Part shown: in pieces, positions 16,079-24,485 of the stretch
Position numbering within the stretch: the stretch's first letter is position 1
Layout of the letters: each line of letters begins with the position of its first letter
Assembly (NCBI GenBank): GCA_910584685.1
Contig: CAJUAO010000010.1
Location: forward strand, 48,038 to 112,037
Length of the DNA stretch: 64,000 nucleotides
DNA from: an uncultured Lachnospiraceae bacterium
Lineage (GTDB): Bacteria; Bacillota; Clostridia; Lachnospirales; Lachnospiraceae
Direction of reading: 5' to 3'
Made by a program: the position numbers and the translations under genes
The notes under the pieces: generated by a model
Seen by the model: the letters and a program-made list of their open reading frames with translations, nothing else
Databases searched by the model: none
What the model was told of the DNA's origin: nothing

Positions 16079-17470
16079 CTAATTGTTTACCTTTGCCAGC
16101 ACGTCGTCTATGCTTCCTGCGTTTAAGAAATAGCTTTCCGGCACATCGTCATGCTTTCCTTCGATTATCTCCTTAAAGCCCTGTATAGTCTCTGATATAG
16201 GAACATACCTTCCCTCCAGTCCTGTAAACTGTCCTGCCACAAAGAATGGCTGCGAAAGGAATCTCTGTACCTTTCTTGCTCTTGCCACAACAAGCTTATC
16301 ATCCTCCGAAAGCTCATCCATGCCAAGGATAGCAATAATATCCTGAAGTTCCTTATACTTCTGTAATATCTCCTGAACGCTTCTTGCCACCCTGTAATGC
16401 TCCTCGCCTACAATACGCGGGTCAAGAATGCGGGATGTAGACTCAAGAGGGTCTACCGCAGGGTAAATACCAAGCTCCACTATAGAACGGGAAAGAACAG
16501 TAGTTGCGTCAAGATGCGCAAAGGTAGTCGCAGGAGCCGGGTCCGTAAGGTCATCCGCAGGCACATACACAGCCTGAACAGATGTGATAGAGCCGTTCTT
16601 TGTAGAAGTGATACGCTCCTGCAAAGCTCCCATTTCCGTCTGAAGGGTAGGCTGATAGCCTACGGCAGAAGGCATACGTCCAAGCAATGCGGAAACCTCC
16701 GAGCCTGCCTGTGTAAAACGGAAAATATTGTCAATGAAAAGAAGCACGTCCTTTCCGCCCTTGTCTCTAAAGTACTCTGCCATGGTAAGTCCCGTAAGTC
16801 CCACTCTCATTCTGGCTCCCGGCGGCTCGTTCATCTGACCGAACACCATGGTTGTCTTATTGATAACTCCTGACTCCATCATTTCATGATACAAGTCGTT
16901 TCCTTCTCTTGTACGCTCACCAACGCCTGTAAATACTGAATATCCGCCGTGCTCTGTAGCAATGTTCCTGATTAGCTCCTGGATAAGCACTGTCTTACCT
17001 ACTCCGGCGCCTCCGAACAGACCGATTTTTCCACCCTTCTGATATGGACAAAGCAAATCCACAACCTTGATTCCTGTCTCCAGCATTTCTGTAGATGTAG
17101 ACTGCTCCTCAAAGGCAGGAGCCTTTCTGTGAATAGGATTATATTCTACCTCCTGCGGCGCTTCCTTATTGTCTATCGGCTGTCCAAGCACATTAAACAT
17201 ACGTCCCAGCGTATTCTCACCTACGGGAACCGTAATCGGCGCTCCGGTTGCCTCAGCTTTCATTCCTCTTACAAGTCCGTCTGTCGGGCCCATAGCTATA
17301 CATCTTACCGTATCGTCACCCAAATGCTGGGATACCTCCACTACCAAGGTTCTTTCGTCTGTATTAATATTGATAGCTTCATTTATCTCCGGCAAATGAC
17401 CTGTAGTAAACTTTATATCCAATACAGCTCCGATAATCTGGGTAACTTTACCTATATTATTTTCTGCCAT
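16079..17470 (-). CDS. atpD: F1 ATP synthase beta subunit
   Basis: Catalytic subunit, 463 residues. Walker A is GGAGVGKTVLIQELI, the catalytic Glu follows in VFTGVGERTREGND, Walker B is DVLLFIDNIFRFTQAGSEVS, the DELSEED-type lever is present as DELSEDDK, and SQPFFVAGQFTGLEGRYVP lies near the end. All nucleotide-site residues are in place. It follows atpG by 21 nt. Confidence 0.98.
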   Translation of the reverse strand: MAENNIGKVTQIIGAVLDIKFTTGHLPEINEAININTDERTLVVEVSQHLGDDTVRCIAMGPTDGLVRGMKAEATGAPITVPVGENTLGRMFNVLGQPIDNKEAPQEVEYNPIHRKAPAFEEQSTSTEMLETGIKVVDLLCPYQKGGKIGLFGGAGVGKTVLIQELIRNIATEHGGYSVFTGVGERTREGNDLYHEMMESGVINKTTMVFGQMNEPPGARMRVGLTGLTMAEYFRDKGGKDVLLFIDNIFRFTQAGSEVSALLGRMPSAVGYQPTLQTEMGALQERITSTKNGSITSVQAVYVPADDLTDPAPATTFAHLDATTVLSRSIVELGIYPAVDPLESTSRILDPRIVGEEHYRVARSVQEILQKYKELQDIIAILGMDELSEDDKLVVARARKVQRFLSQPFFVAGQFTGLEGRYVPISETIQGFKEIIEGKHDDVPESYFLNAGSIDDVLAKVNN

Positions 17471-17491
17471 TATAAGCTTACGCTCCTTCCT

Positions 17492-18388
17492 TTAGCTGAT
17501 AGCCTCGGCACCAGCTATAATTTCTGTAAGTTCCTGTGTGATGGAGCCTTGCCTTGCCCTGTTGTACATAAGTGACAAATCTGCAATCATTTCCTCTGCA
17601 TTTGATGTAGCAGAGTCCATGGCTGACATTCTTGCACCGTTTTCACTGGCTGCCGCCTCCACTAAGGCGCCGTATATAAGGCTTGTAACGTACTTTGGTA
17701 TAATAACGTCAAGTACCTCTTCCTCACCAGGCTCATAATTCATAGGAGTTCTATCATCCTCCAATGAGCTTCCTTCATCTGATTTCTCCGCTGCCAAAGG
17801 CTGCTTTGCAGCCTCTGATTTTGATACGGGCAATATTTTCTTCATATCCGGCACCTGGCTTACGCTGTTTTTAAATATGGTATACGCCAGATATATCTCT
17901 CCAATCTCGCCCTCCTCAAACGCCTTAAGCACCTCCGACGATATATGCATAGCGTCGCTGTACATAGGCTCTTCCATAACCTCAGAGTAATCGCCTTTTA
18001 CTTCAAAGCCCTTCCTTGAAAGACCATCCTTAGCCTTTCGTCCGATTGAATATATAACCGTATTGTCAGCGCTAAACTCAGGGTTAGTCGTTATGAGCTT
18101 TATAATATTTGAATTATAACCTCCTGCAAGACCTCTGTTTGAAGATATAACTATGACTGCTTTCTTCTTACCCTCAGTATGCTGTAAAAACCTGTGGTTT
18201 ATATTTACCGATTTTGACAATATGTCTGACACCGTGTCATACATACCATTGAAGTACGCTTTGCTGTGCTCGGCTCTTTCCTTTGCCTTTTGAAGCTTTA
18301 CGGTAGAGATCAGTTTCATGGCTTTTGTAATCTGTCCTGTACTTTGTACACTTACTTTTCGTCTCTGAATATCTCTCATTGACGCCAT
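17492..18388 (-). CDS. atpG: F1 ATP synthase gamma subunit
   Basis: A central-shaft subunit of 298 residues. The N-terminal coiled-coil helix (RDIQRRKVSVQSTGQITKAM) and the C-terminal helix (ENGARMSAMDSATSNAEEMI, ending YNRARQGSITQELTEIIAGA) are both diagnostic. The globular middle carries a Lys/Glu-rich insertion of about 30 residues around 195-225 (after ILPVSKSEA) that makes it slightly longer than usual. It follows atpA by 15 nt. Confidence 0.97.
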   Translation of the reverse strand: MASMRDIQRRKVSVQSTGQITKAMKLISTVKLQKAKERAEHSKAYFNGMYDTVSDILSKSVNINHRFLQHTEGKKKAVIVISSNRGLAGGYNSNIIKLITTNPEFSADNTVIYSIGRKAKDGLSRKGFEVKGDYSEVMEEPMYSDAMHISSEVLKAFEEGEIGEIYLAYTIFKNSVSQVPDMKKILPVSKSEAAKQPLAAEKSDEGSSLEDDRTPMNYEPGEEEVLDVIIPKYVTSLIYGALVEAAASENGARMSAMDSATSNAEEMIADLSLMYNRARQGSITQELTEIIAGAEAIS

Positions 18389-18403
18389 GGCTTATCACCT
18401 CTC

Positions 18404-19903
18404 TTAATTTTTCTTTACTTCCCCTATAGCCTCTATAAGCTTTGCCTCTGTTTCCTCTGAAAGCTCCTTCGTCTCTTTAATTGACTGCGGTATTTCAGGA
18501 TATTTTGTATCAATCAGCTCAAATAAGCTGTTCTGGAAATCAAGTACCTTGTCAACAGGTATGTTAAGAAGATGCTTTTTTGTAGCGGCATATATAATGA
18601 TAACCTGATATTCAACAGGCATAGGATTATACTGTGGCTGCTTTAATATTTCCTTTATTCTTGCGCCCTGGTCCAGCTTTTCCTTTGTGTCTGCGTCCAA
18701 ATCTGAGCCGAACTGGGCAAAGGAAGCAAGCTCCCTGTACTGGGCAAGCTCCACTCTTATAGGCGCCGCAAGCTTCTTAATAGCCTTTATCTGGGCTGCG
18801 CCTCCCACTCTTGATACGGAAAGTCCTGCGTTTACGGCAGGTCTGAAACCTGCGTTAAACATTTCCGTCTCTAAGTATATCTGTCCGTCTGTTATGGAAA
18901 TAACGTTTGTAGGAATATACGCCGATACGTCTCCTGCCTGCGTCTCTATTATAGGAAGCGCCGTAAGGGAGCCTCCTCCAAACTCCTCCGACATTCTTGC
19001 GGCTCTCTCAAGGAGTCTTGAATGAAGGTAGAATACATCTCCCGGATAAGCCTCACGTCCCGGCGGACGTCTAAGAAGCAATGAGAGTGTACGGTATGCG
19101 GTAGCATGCTTACTTAAGTCATCGTATACCACCAGCACGTCCTTGCCCTGCTCCATCCATTCCTCACCGATAGCGCAGCCTGAATATGGGGCTATATACT
19201 GGAGAGGCGCAAGCTCGCTTGCCGTAGACGCCACTACTGTAGTGTAGGCAAGAGCCCCGTGCTCCTCCAGCGTCTTAACAATAGAAGCGATTGTAGATGA
19301 TTTCTGTCCTATTGCGACATATATACATAAAACATCCTGTCCCTTCTGATTTATAATGGTGTCAATGGCAATGGCAGTTTTACCTGTCTGCCTGTCACCG
19401 ATAATAAGCTCTCTTTGTCCTCTTCCTATAGGTATCATGGTATCTATAGCCTTTATACCTGTCTGAAGCGGGGTGTCTACTGACTTTCTTGAGATAACGC
19501 CTGATGCGACTCTCTCTATCTGACGGCTCCTTTTTGCATTTATGGGGCCTTTGCCGTCTATAGGCTGACCGAGGGCGTTTACTACTCGTCCTATCATCTC
19601 GTCTCCTACAGGAACCTCAACTACTCGTCCTGTGGTCTTTACGGTGTCTCCCTCGTTTATGTTTTTACTGTCACCGAGAAGAACGGCTCCAACGTTGTCC
19701 TCCTCAAGATTCATTACCATTCCGTATACTTCGCCGGGAAATTCAAGAAGCTCGCCCTGCATTGCCTTTTCCAGTCCGTGTACTCTGGCAATACCGTCAG
19801 CCACCTGAATAACAGTACCCACATTGGATACGTCAAGCTCTGTAGAATAGTTCTTTATTTGCTCTTTAATAACCGAACTTATTTCTTCAGGTCTTAAATT
19901 CAT
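18404..19903 (-). CDS. atpA: F1 ATP synthase alpha subunit
   Basis: Non-catalytic nucleotide-binding subunit, 499 residues. Walker A is GDRQTGKTAIAIDTI, the conserved VYDDLSKHATAYR follows, and GREAYPGDVFYLHSRLLERA and QIYLETEMFNAGFRPAVN are family signatures. It lies 4 nt downstream of atpH. Confidence 0.98.
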   Translation of the reverse strand: MNLRPEEISSVIKEQIKNYSTELDVSNVGTVIQVADGIARVHGLEKAMQGELLEFPGEVYGMVMNLEEDNVGAVLLGDSKNINEGDTVKTTGRVVEVPVGDEMIGRVVNALGQPIDGKGPINAKRSRQIERVASGVISRKSVDTPLQTGIKAIDTMIPIGRGQRELIIGDRQTGKTAIAIDTIINQKGQDVLCIYVAIGQKSSTIASIVKTLEEHGALAYTTVVASTASELAPLQYIAPYSGCAIGEEWMEQGKDVLVVYDDLSKHATAYRTLSLLLRRPPGREAYPGDVFYLHSRLLERAARMSEEFGGGSLTALPIIETQAGDVSAYIPTNVISITDGQIYLETEMFNAGFRPAVNAGLSVSRVGGAAQIKAIKKLAAPIRVELAQYRELASFAQFGSDLDADTKEKLDQGARIKEILKQPQYNPMPVEYQVIIIYAATKKHLLNIPVDKVLDFQNSLFELIDTKYPEIPQSIKETKELSEETEAKLIEAIGEVKKN

Positions 19904-19907
19904 GGAG

Positions 19908-20462
19908 CTACCACCTTTCCAATCTTATTTTGTAAAGCTCTCTCGACATAGTCTCAATCTGACTTTTTAAGCTGCTGTCGATAACCTTGTCGCCGACACG
20001 TATAATCATGCCGCCTATAAGGCTTTCATCTACAATATATGTGATTTCAAAGCTGTCATAAGGGGTAGTTGCTATAAGCTTTCTCTCTACAGCCCCCTTC
20101 TTTTCCTCATCCATCTCATACGCCGTAGTAACCGTGGCTACACCTATCCTTTTATACTCCTTTACCCTGTCTATGTAGTAATCCAGTATCCTTATCAGGA
20201 ATTTCTGTCTGTCCTTTTTAATTGTCAAAAGCATAAAGCCGGTCATATCTGCTGAAATCCTGTCCTTAAAAATATTTTCAACAACCTTTTCCTTCTCCTC
20301 TTTATCCACCTTTGGATGTGTGAGAAGATTCATAAGCTCTTTATTTTCAACAAGTACGGTCTTTACTGCCTTTGCCTCCTCAAAAAGCTCATCTACCCTT
20401 GATGAGTCAACGGATAAATCAAACAGCGCGTCGCCATATGCTTTTTCCACTAGCTTAGCCAT
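19908..20462 (-). CDS. atpH: F1 ATP synthase delta subunit
   Basis: Peripheral-stalk subunit of 184 residues. The N-terminal six-helix part begins KLVEKAYGDALFDLSVDSS. The C-terminal motif EITYIVDESLIGGMIIRVGD followed by KVIDSSLKSQIETM is diagnostic. It overlaps the end of atpF by 13 nt, so the two are translationally coupled. Confidence 0.95.
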   Translation of the reverse strand: MAKLVEKAYGDALFDLSVDSSRVDELFEEAKAVKTVLVENKELMNLLTHPKVDKEEKEKVVENIFKDRISADMTGFMLLTIKKDRQKFLIRILDYYIDRVKEYKRIGVATVTTAYEMDEEKKGAVERKLIATTPYDSFEITYIVDESLIGGMIIRVGDKVIDSSLKSQIETMSRELYKIRLERW

Positions 20463-21028
20463 GTCTCATCACCTATCTCTCTCAATGTCTCATCAATAAG
20501 GGTATCCTGAGTATCCTTGTCTATAGCTGCTGCCACAAGCTTGTTCGCCATAAGGGTAGAAACCATGATAATTTCTTTTTTAACATCATCCACAGCCTTC
20601 TGTTTCTCAAGCTCTGCCTCTTTTCTGGCATTGTCGATAATCCTGGCGGCTTCCTCCCTGGCCTCGCCTTCTATGCGCTCCTGATTTTTAAGAGCCTTCT
20701 TTCTTGCATCGCTTAAAATGGCTTCCACTTCCTTATCAACGCCCTTAAGCTTCTCCTCATACTCTGCCTTAAGCAGCTCGGCCTTTTCCATATCCGCCGC
20801 TGTCTTTTCTTTCTCGGCAGCAATCTTTGCCTGTCTGTCCGTAAGCATTTTTCTTACGGGATTAAAAAGAAGATATGATGCAAGGGTAAACAGAATAAAT
20901 ATATTTAATGCCAGTATAGCGGCATCAAATAAAAGCTGCGGGTCCAGCCCGAATATTCTGCCGTCGTCTGCCGCTTCAGTGCCTGCACTTAATACCTGAT
21001 ATCCATATTGTCCTATTAATGCTCCCAA
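20450..21028 (-). CDS. atpF: Fo ATP synthase b subunit
   Basis: Peripheral-stalk b subunit, 192 residues. One membrane helix (LLFDAAILALNIFILFTLAS) is followed by NPVRKMLTDRQAKIAAE and a long charged coiled coil rich in Glu, Ala and Lys. The start is placed at TTG 21028 because AAAGGAGG lies 7 nt upstream. The longer reading from GTG 21055 would place that ribosome binding site inside the gene and has none of its own. Confidence 0.93.
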   Translation of the reverse strand: MGALIGQYGYQVLSAGTEAADDGRIFGLDPQLLFDAAILALNIFILFTLASYLLFNPVRKMLTDRQAKIAAEKEKTAADMEKAELLKAEYEEKLKGVDKEVEAILSDARKKALKNQERIEGEAREEAARIIDNARKEAELEKQKAVDDVKKEIIMVSTLMANKLVAAAIDKDTQDTLIDETLREIGDETWLS

Positions 21029-21097
21029 TTTATAGCCTCCTTTCTGCGTAAGCACGCACTTTTTATAGCTTTTAAGCTCATCTTAGCTTTAAGCTTA

Positions 21098-21349
21098 CTA
21101 GAAAGGCTTAACGAACATTAATATAATAGCTACAGCGAATCCGTAAAGACCTGTCGTCTCGGCTACTGCCTGACCAAGAAGCATGGTAGATGTAATATCT
21201 GACTTTGCTCCCGGATTTCTGCCTACTGCTGCGGCTGCCTGTCCTGCTGCATATCCCTGTCCTACACCAGGTCCGATACCTGCTATCATTGCCAAACCAG
21301 CGCCTACTGCTGACATTGCATAAATAAATTCCTGTCCGTTTACGTTCAT
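21098..21349 (-). CDS. atpE: Fo ATP synthase c subunit with sodium-type ligand set
   Basis: An 83-residue hairpin subunit of the rotor ring. Helix 1 is MSAVGAGLAMIAGIGPGVGQ, the loop is GRNPGAK, and helix 2 carries the ion-binding Glu64. Gln31, Val62, Glu64, Thr65, Thr66 and Tyr69 line up with Gln32, Val63, Glu65, Ser66, Thr67 and Tyr70 of the sodium c ring of Ilyobacter. This predicts sodium coupling, with Thr replacing Ser at one ligand. The start is ATG 21349 with GGAGG 6 nt upstream; the frame open to 21433 adds a non-homologous leader. Confidence 0.95.
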   Translation of the reverse strand: MNVNGQEFIYAMSAVGAGLAMIAGIGPGVGQGYAAGQAAAAVGRNPGAKSDITSTMLLGQAVAETTGLYGFAVAIILMFVKPF

Positions 21350-21451
21350 TTTTTTCCTCCATTCTACCACCTGAATATGTGGTATTAAATTTTTTAAAAT
21401 TTCATCAGCCAAGCTTCCCTGACTTTGCTGCATTTAATAACAGAGCTTCTG

Positions 21452-22177
21452 CTAATCTGCTATTTTGTCGTTGATGTATACCATGGTCAGCATACAGAAT
21501 ACATATGCCTGAATACATCCTGAGAATATATCAAAGTACACATGTAAGAATGCCGGTATACCTGTTGTGATTGGCGGACTTAAAAGTCCGTATATAAGTC
21601 CCATCATAACCGTACCTGAAAGCACGTTACCAAAAAGACGCAACGACAAAGATAATGGAACTGCCACTTCACCAATAAGATTGATAGGGAAAAGAATTGG
21701 TGAAGGCTTAAAAAGCGCAGTAAAATGTCCGCCCTTGTTTTTCTTTACACCGTTGATATGTATCATCAAAAATGTAACAATTCCAAGAGGAAGCGTAACA
21801 CCATAGTCTGCCGTCGGCGCCCTAAGCCCAAACAAACCTGATATGTTGCATATTAACAGAAACATCATCAGAAAACAAATGTAATTGCGAAATCTTCTTC
21901 CTTCGCTTCCCATTATTCCCTTTACCATGTTGTCCACGGTACTCACAATAAGCTCCGCTATGTTTTGCAGCATACCCGGCGTGTCCTCTGCCTTTGCCTT
22001 GGATACCTTTCTATTTACCGCAAGGGCAAATATAAGGATAACAACCGATATAATAATCAGCCCCACATGAGTGGTTGTAAGATAAACCGTCTGTCCAAAT
22101 ATATGCAGCTCCTTAAGCATATGTATGGAAAAATCAGCCTCTTTTTCCGCAGCCAAAAGACTTAACTCATATCCCAC
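21452..22177 (-). CDS. atpB: Fo ATP synthase a subunit
   Basis: The stator ion-channel subunit of 241 residues with five or six membrane helices. The essential Arg is in SLSLRLFGNVLSGTVMMGLI. It begins with GTG 22177, 4 nt after the atpI-like stop; GGTGA lies 4 nt upstream. The usual NISGLFGLRAPTADYG region is present. Confidence 0.95.
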   Translation of the reverse strand: MGYELSLLAAEKEADFSIHMLKELHIFGQTVYLTTTHVGLIIISVVILIFALAVNRKVSKAKAEDTPGMLQNIAELIVSTVDNMVKGIMGSEGRRFRNYICFLMMFLLICNISGLFGLRAPTADYGVTLPLGIVTFLMIHINGVKKNKGGHFTALFKPSPILFPINLIGEVAVPLSLSLRLFGNVLSGTVMMGLIYGLLSPPITTGIPAFLHVYFDIFSGCIQAYVFCMLTMVYINDKIAD

Positions 22178-22181
22178 ATTA

Positions 22182-22655
22182 TCACCGTCCTTCCCTTATA
22201 AATTTTTGATAAATTTTATGTGTAAACGGCTGTAAATAAGCCGACACCTTCAATGCCATAAGGCCAAATAACGCCGCCCCTATATCCCCCAGCTTCAAAA
22301 AAACAATAAGCAAAAACACAACTACAACGAATACTATTCGTACAATATATTTTATACGCGTATGCTTAAGGGCCTCGTTCTCCTGCATGGACACGGAATC
22401 CTCCACCGATATGGCCATGTGTATCATTATGGCTACCGCCGCCAGCACTCCCTCAAGGAATCCAAGGAGCCATGGTATCATGCTTTCCCTGAAAAAAAAC
22501 CCCGTCACCGTAAGTATAATAAGCACTCCTGCTCCAAAGTACAGACACTCTCCAATCAACAGCTCTGCCGCCATGGGAATCCTTTTAAAAAAGCCTTTTC
22601 TATTTTTTATCCCTTTCATTTTCGCCAATGACTCCTTTTGCAAGCATATATGCAT
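22182..22655 (-). CDS. ATP synthase subunit I-like membrane protein
   Basis: A 157-residue protein with four predicted membrane helices, in the place where AtpI stands before atpB. The sequence is poorly conserved, as is normal for subunit I, which assists c-ring assembly or ion supply. The start is ambiguous. ATG 22655 has AGGAGG 5 nt upstream but overlaps the previous gene by 56 nt. ATG 22619 (M13) has AAGGAG at an overlong 12 nt. Position in the operon is the main evidence. Confidence 0.75.
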   Translation of the reverse strand: MHICLQKESLAKMKGIKNRKGFFKRIPMAAELLIGECLYFGAGVLIILTVTGFFFRESMIPWLLGFLEGVLAAVAIMIHMAISVEDSVSMQENEALKHTRIKYIVRIVFVVVVFLLIVFLKLGDIGAALFGLMALKVSAYLQPFTHKIYQKFIREGR

Positions 22656-22827
22656 TTCTTCCTCCTGCCAGCATGCCGACTATAAGAAATGCCAAAATGG
22701 TGGAGGTGCCGAACTTTTTATCAATAATGTACCCTATAAATAAACACATAAAAATAGGAACCATTACATGAATACCTAATTGAGTTATAAGCGCAAGACT
22801 TCTAAAAACCTCTTTTTTATACTTCAT
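22600..22827 (-). CDS. AtpZ/AtpI-type accessory protein, first gene of atp operon
   Basis: A 75-residue protein with two membrane helices: LGIHVMVPIFMCLFIGYIID, then ILAFLIVGMLAGGRNAYML. The sequence GYIIDKKFGTSTILAFLIVG matches the AtpZ/AtpI pattern. The start is set at ATG 22827. The frame open to 22977 contains the operon promoter, and its extra 50 residues resemble nothing. The ribosome binding site (AGGGG) is weak. Confidence 0.8.
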   Translation of the reverse strand: MKYKKEVFRSLALITQLGIHVMVPIFMCLFIGYIIDKKFGTSTILAFLIVGMLAGGRNAYMLAKGVIGENERDKK

Positions 22828-22873
22828 ATTAATACCCCTGTGTCCCTGCGTGTAATAAAAATAACTATCGGTA

Positions 22874-22903
22874 ATTATATCATTTTTTTGTTTATTTGTC
22901 CAA
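22874..22903 (-). promoter_or_regulatory. Promoter of the atp operon
   Basis: TTGGAC (22903-22898), 18-nt spacer, TATAAT (22879-22874), 47 nt before the first gene's ATG. Transcription may also read through from the dCMP deaminase gene, as no terminator is seen between them. Confidence 0.72.
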
Positions 22904-22976
22904 CATTTGACAGCCTTTTTACTATTTTTATTTTTTAAGTCCGAAGCTGTAAGGCTGGTGAAACGCTTCCCTGCCA

Positions 22977-23468
22977 TTAAAGCTTAAGTGTAACATTTCT
23001 TTCTGTAGGCCTGTATGGGGTATACTTAACCTCTGACGCACAAAGCATCTTTTTTGATGCTTTTACGCCAGGAGTACCGGCATACTTATCCTCCATGTAT
23101 ACAATTTCCTTTATACCGCATTGTATTATTGCCTTTGCACATTCATTGCAGGGAAAAAGAGTTACATATATTTTACAGCCTTCAAGACTTCCTCCACGAT
23201 AATTTAATATTGCGTTCAGCTCACTGTGGGTAGAATAAAAATATTTATTGTCTATATCTCCCTCTGTTCCTTCCCTTGACCATGGAAATTCATCATCAGA
23301 GCAGCCTGTGGGAAAGCCGTTATAACCCATGGACAATATCTTATTGTCCGGACTTACTATACACGCTCCCACCTGTGTGTTAGGGTCCTTTGAGCGAAGG
23401 GCCGAAAGCATGGCAACCCCCATGAAATACTCATCCCAGCTTATGTAATCCTTTCTCTTTTCTGTCAT
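22977..23468 (-). CDS. Deoxycytidylate (dCMP) deaminase family protein
   Basis: A 163-residue zinc deaminase, ComEB/dCMP deaminase type. The zinc site is HSELNAIL plus TLFPCNECAKAIIQCG. ISWDEYFMGVAMLSALRSKD followed by PNTQVGACIV is the typical N-terminus. It converts dCMP to dUMP for thymidylate synthesis. Start ATG 23468 has GGGAGG 6 nt upstream; a longer reading to 23510 is rejected. In Bacillus and relatives the same sua5-ywlE-rpiB neighbourhood also precedes the atp operon. Confidence 0.93.
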   Translation of the reverse strand: MTEKRKDYISWDEYFMGVAMLSALRSKDPNTQVGACIVSPDNKILSMGYNGFPTGCSDDEFPWSREGTEGDIDNKYFYSTHSELNAILNYRGGSLEGCKIYVTLFPCNECAKAIIQCGIKEIVYMEDKYAGTPGVKASKKMLCASEVKYTPYRPTERNVTLKL

Positions 23469-23512
23469 TGAAAACCTCCCGGTAATTTCTTTCAGGAAAA
23501 ATATGCGCAATA

Positions 23513-23944
23513 TTAGTTTTCTATTGCATTTATACGTCTTATGTGTCTTTCCTCATTTGAAAACGGCGTATCCAAAAATGTATCAACTATCTTTATTGCA
23601 AGTCCCGGTCCTACCACTCTGCCTCCTAAAGCCAGTATGTTAGCGTCATTGTGAAGCCTTGTCGCCTCTGCCATAAAGCAGTCTGTACACAAAGCCGCCC
23701 TTATTCCCGGTATTTTGTTGGCTGTTATGGATATTCCTATGCCTGTTCCGCATATAAGAATACCCATATTACTTTCCTTATCCTTTATTGACTTGCATAC
23801 CTTTTTGGCATATTCAGGATAGTCCACGCTTTTTGTATCGTAGCTTCCGTAGTCAACAAAATCAATTCCCCTCTCGTTTAAATGATTAATAATTTCCTGC
23901 TTTAATTCAAAGCCTCCCTGGTCGCTGCCTAATGCTATTACCAT
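23513..23944 (-). CDS. rpiB: Ribose-5-phosphate isomerase B
   Basis: A 143-residue RpiB/LacAB-type isomerase joining ribulose 5-phosphate and ribose 5-phosphate. ALGSDQGGFELKQEI, VDYPEYAKKVCKSI and the catalytic Cys in GILICGTGIGISITANKIPG are present. The anion hole and His region (ATRLHNDANILALGGRVVG) is intact. Start ATG 23944 has AAAGGAG 5 nt upstream. It complements the transketolase/transaldolase operon in pentose metabolism. Confidence 0.96.
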   Translation of the reverse strand: MVIALGSDQGGFELKQEIINHLNERGIDFVDYGSYDTKSVDYPEYAKKVCKSIKDKESNMGILICGTGIGISITANKIPGIRAALCTDCFMAEATRLHNDANILALGGRVVGPGLAIKIVDTFLDTPFSNEERHIRRINAIEN

Positions 23945-23986
23945 ATTATCTCCTTTCCCTGACACCCTTACGGTATCTGTATTAAT

Positions 23987-24439
23987 TTATTTACTTAATT
24001 TTTTTATTACCATATCAACCAATTCTTCAAGTTGCGTATAAACCTCGCCGTATTCCTTCATTCCCTTGCCATAGGGCGTCTCAATGTCTCCGTCAAGTCC
24101 TACAAATTCCTTTATTGTATATATATTTACGGCATTTTTGTACTTTTCATAAACTGCCGCCTTTATTCTCTCAGACATAACAAGCACTAAAACGTCTGTT
24201 CCAAACATACCGCCATTAGCCGCCTTAGCTCTATGCTCCTCCATGCTTATTCCCCTGCTCTTGGCTATAGCCACGCCCTTAGGATTTGCAGGCTCAGGAA
24301 ACAGCACCACCATACCGCAGGAGGATACCTTTGTCTCGCTGTCTCCACTTTCCAAAAGCTTCTTTTTCATGATGGTCTCTGCCACAGGACTTGTAAATAT
24401 ATTTTCTTCACTTACAAATATTATCTTTCCATAAGTCAA
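23987..24439 (-). CDS. YwlE-type low-molecular-weight phosphatase homologue, active site lost
   Basis: A 150-residue protein with the whole length and fold pattern of LMW protein tyrosine/arginine phosphatases. The P-loop reads IIFVSEENIFTSPVAETI, where active members have C-x5-R-S-P. Ser10 (AGT) replaces the nucleophilic Cys and Thr16 (ACA) replaces the Arg, each one base from the active codon. The general-acid DPYG is IETPYGKG. So it should not be a phosphatase. The reading frame is fully open, so this is not simple decay. It starts with TTG and a distant AAAGG, suggesting low expression. The place between sua5 and rpiB is where YwlE stands in Bacillus. Confidence 0.8.
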   Translation of the reverse strand: MTYGKIIFVSEENIFTSPVAETIMKKKLLESGDSETKVSSCGMVVLFPEPANPKGVAIAKSRGISMEEHRAKAANGGMFGTDVLVLVMSERIKAAVYEKYKNAVNIYTIKEFVGLDGDIETPYGKGMKEYGEVYTQLEELVDMVIKKLSK

Positions 24440-24485
24440 TTTATAAACACTGTCCTTTCTGTCATTCTTTCATACGCCGTCGTAT

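Noticed and set aside
21350..21433. 28-residue extension of the c subunit
   Set aside because: The c subunit starts at the ATG with GGAGG 6 nt upstream; the extension has no family match.
22828..22977. N-terminal extension of the first atp gene (50 residues)
   Set aside because: It contains the operon promoter, has no ribosome binding site and resembles no AtpZ/AtpI protein.
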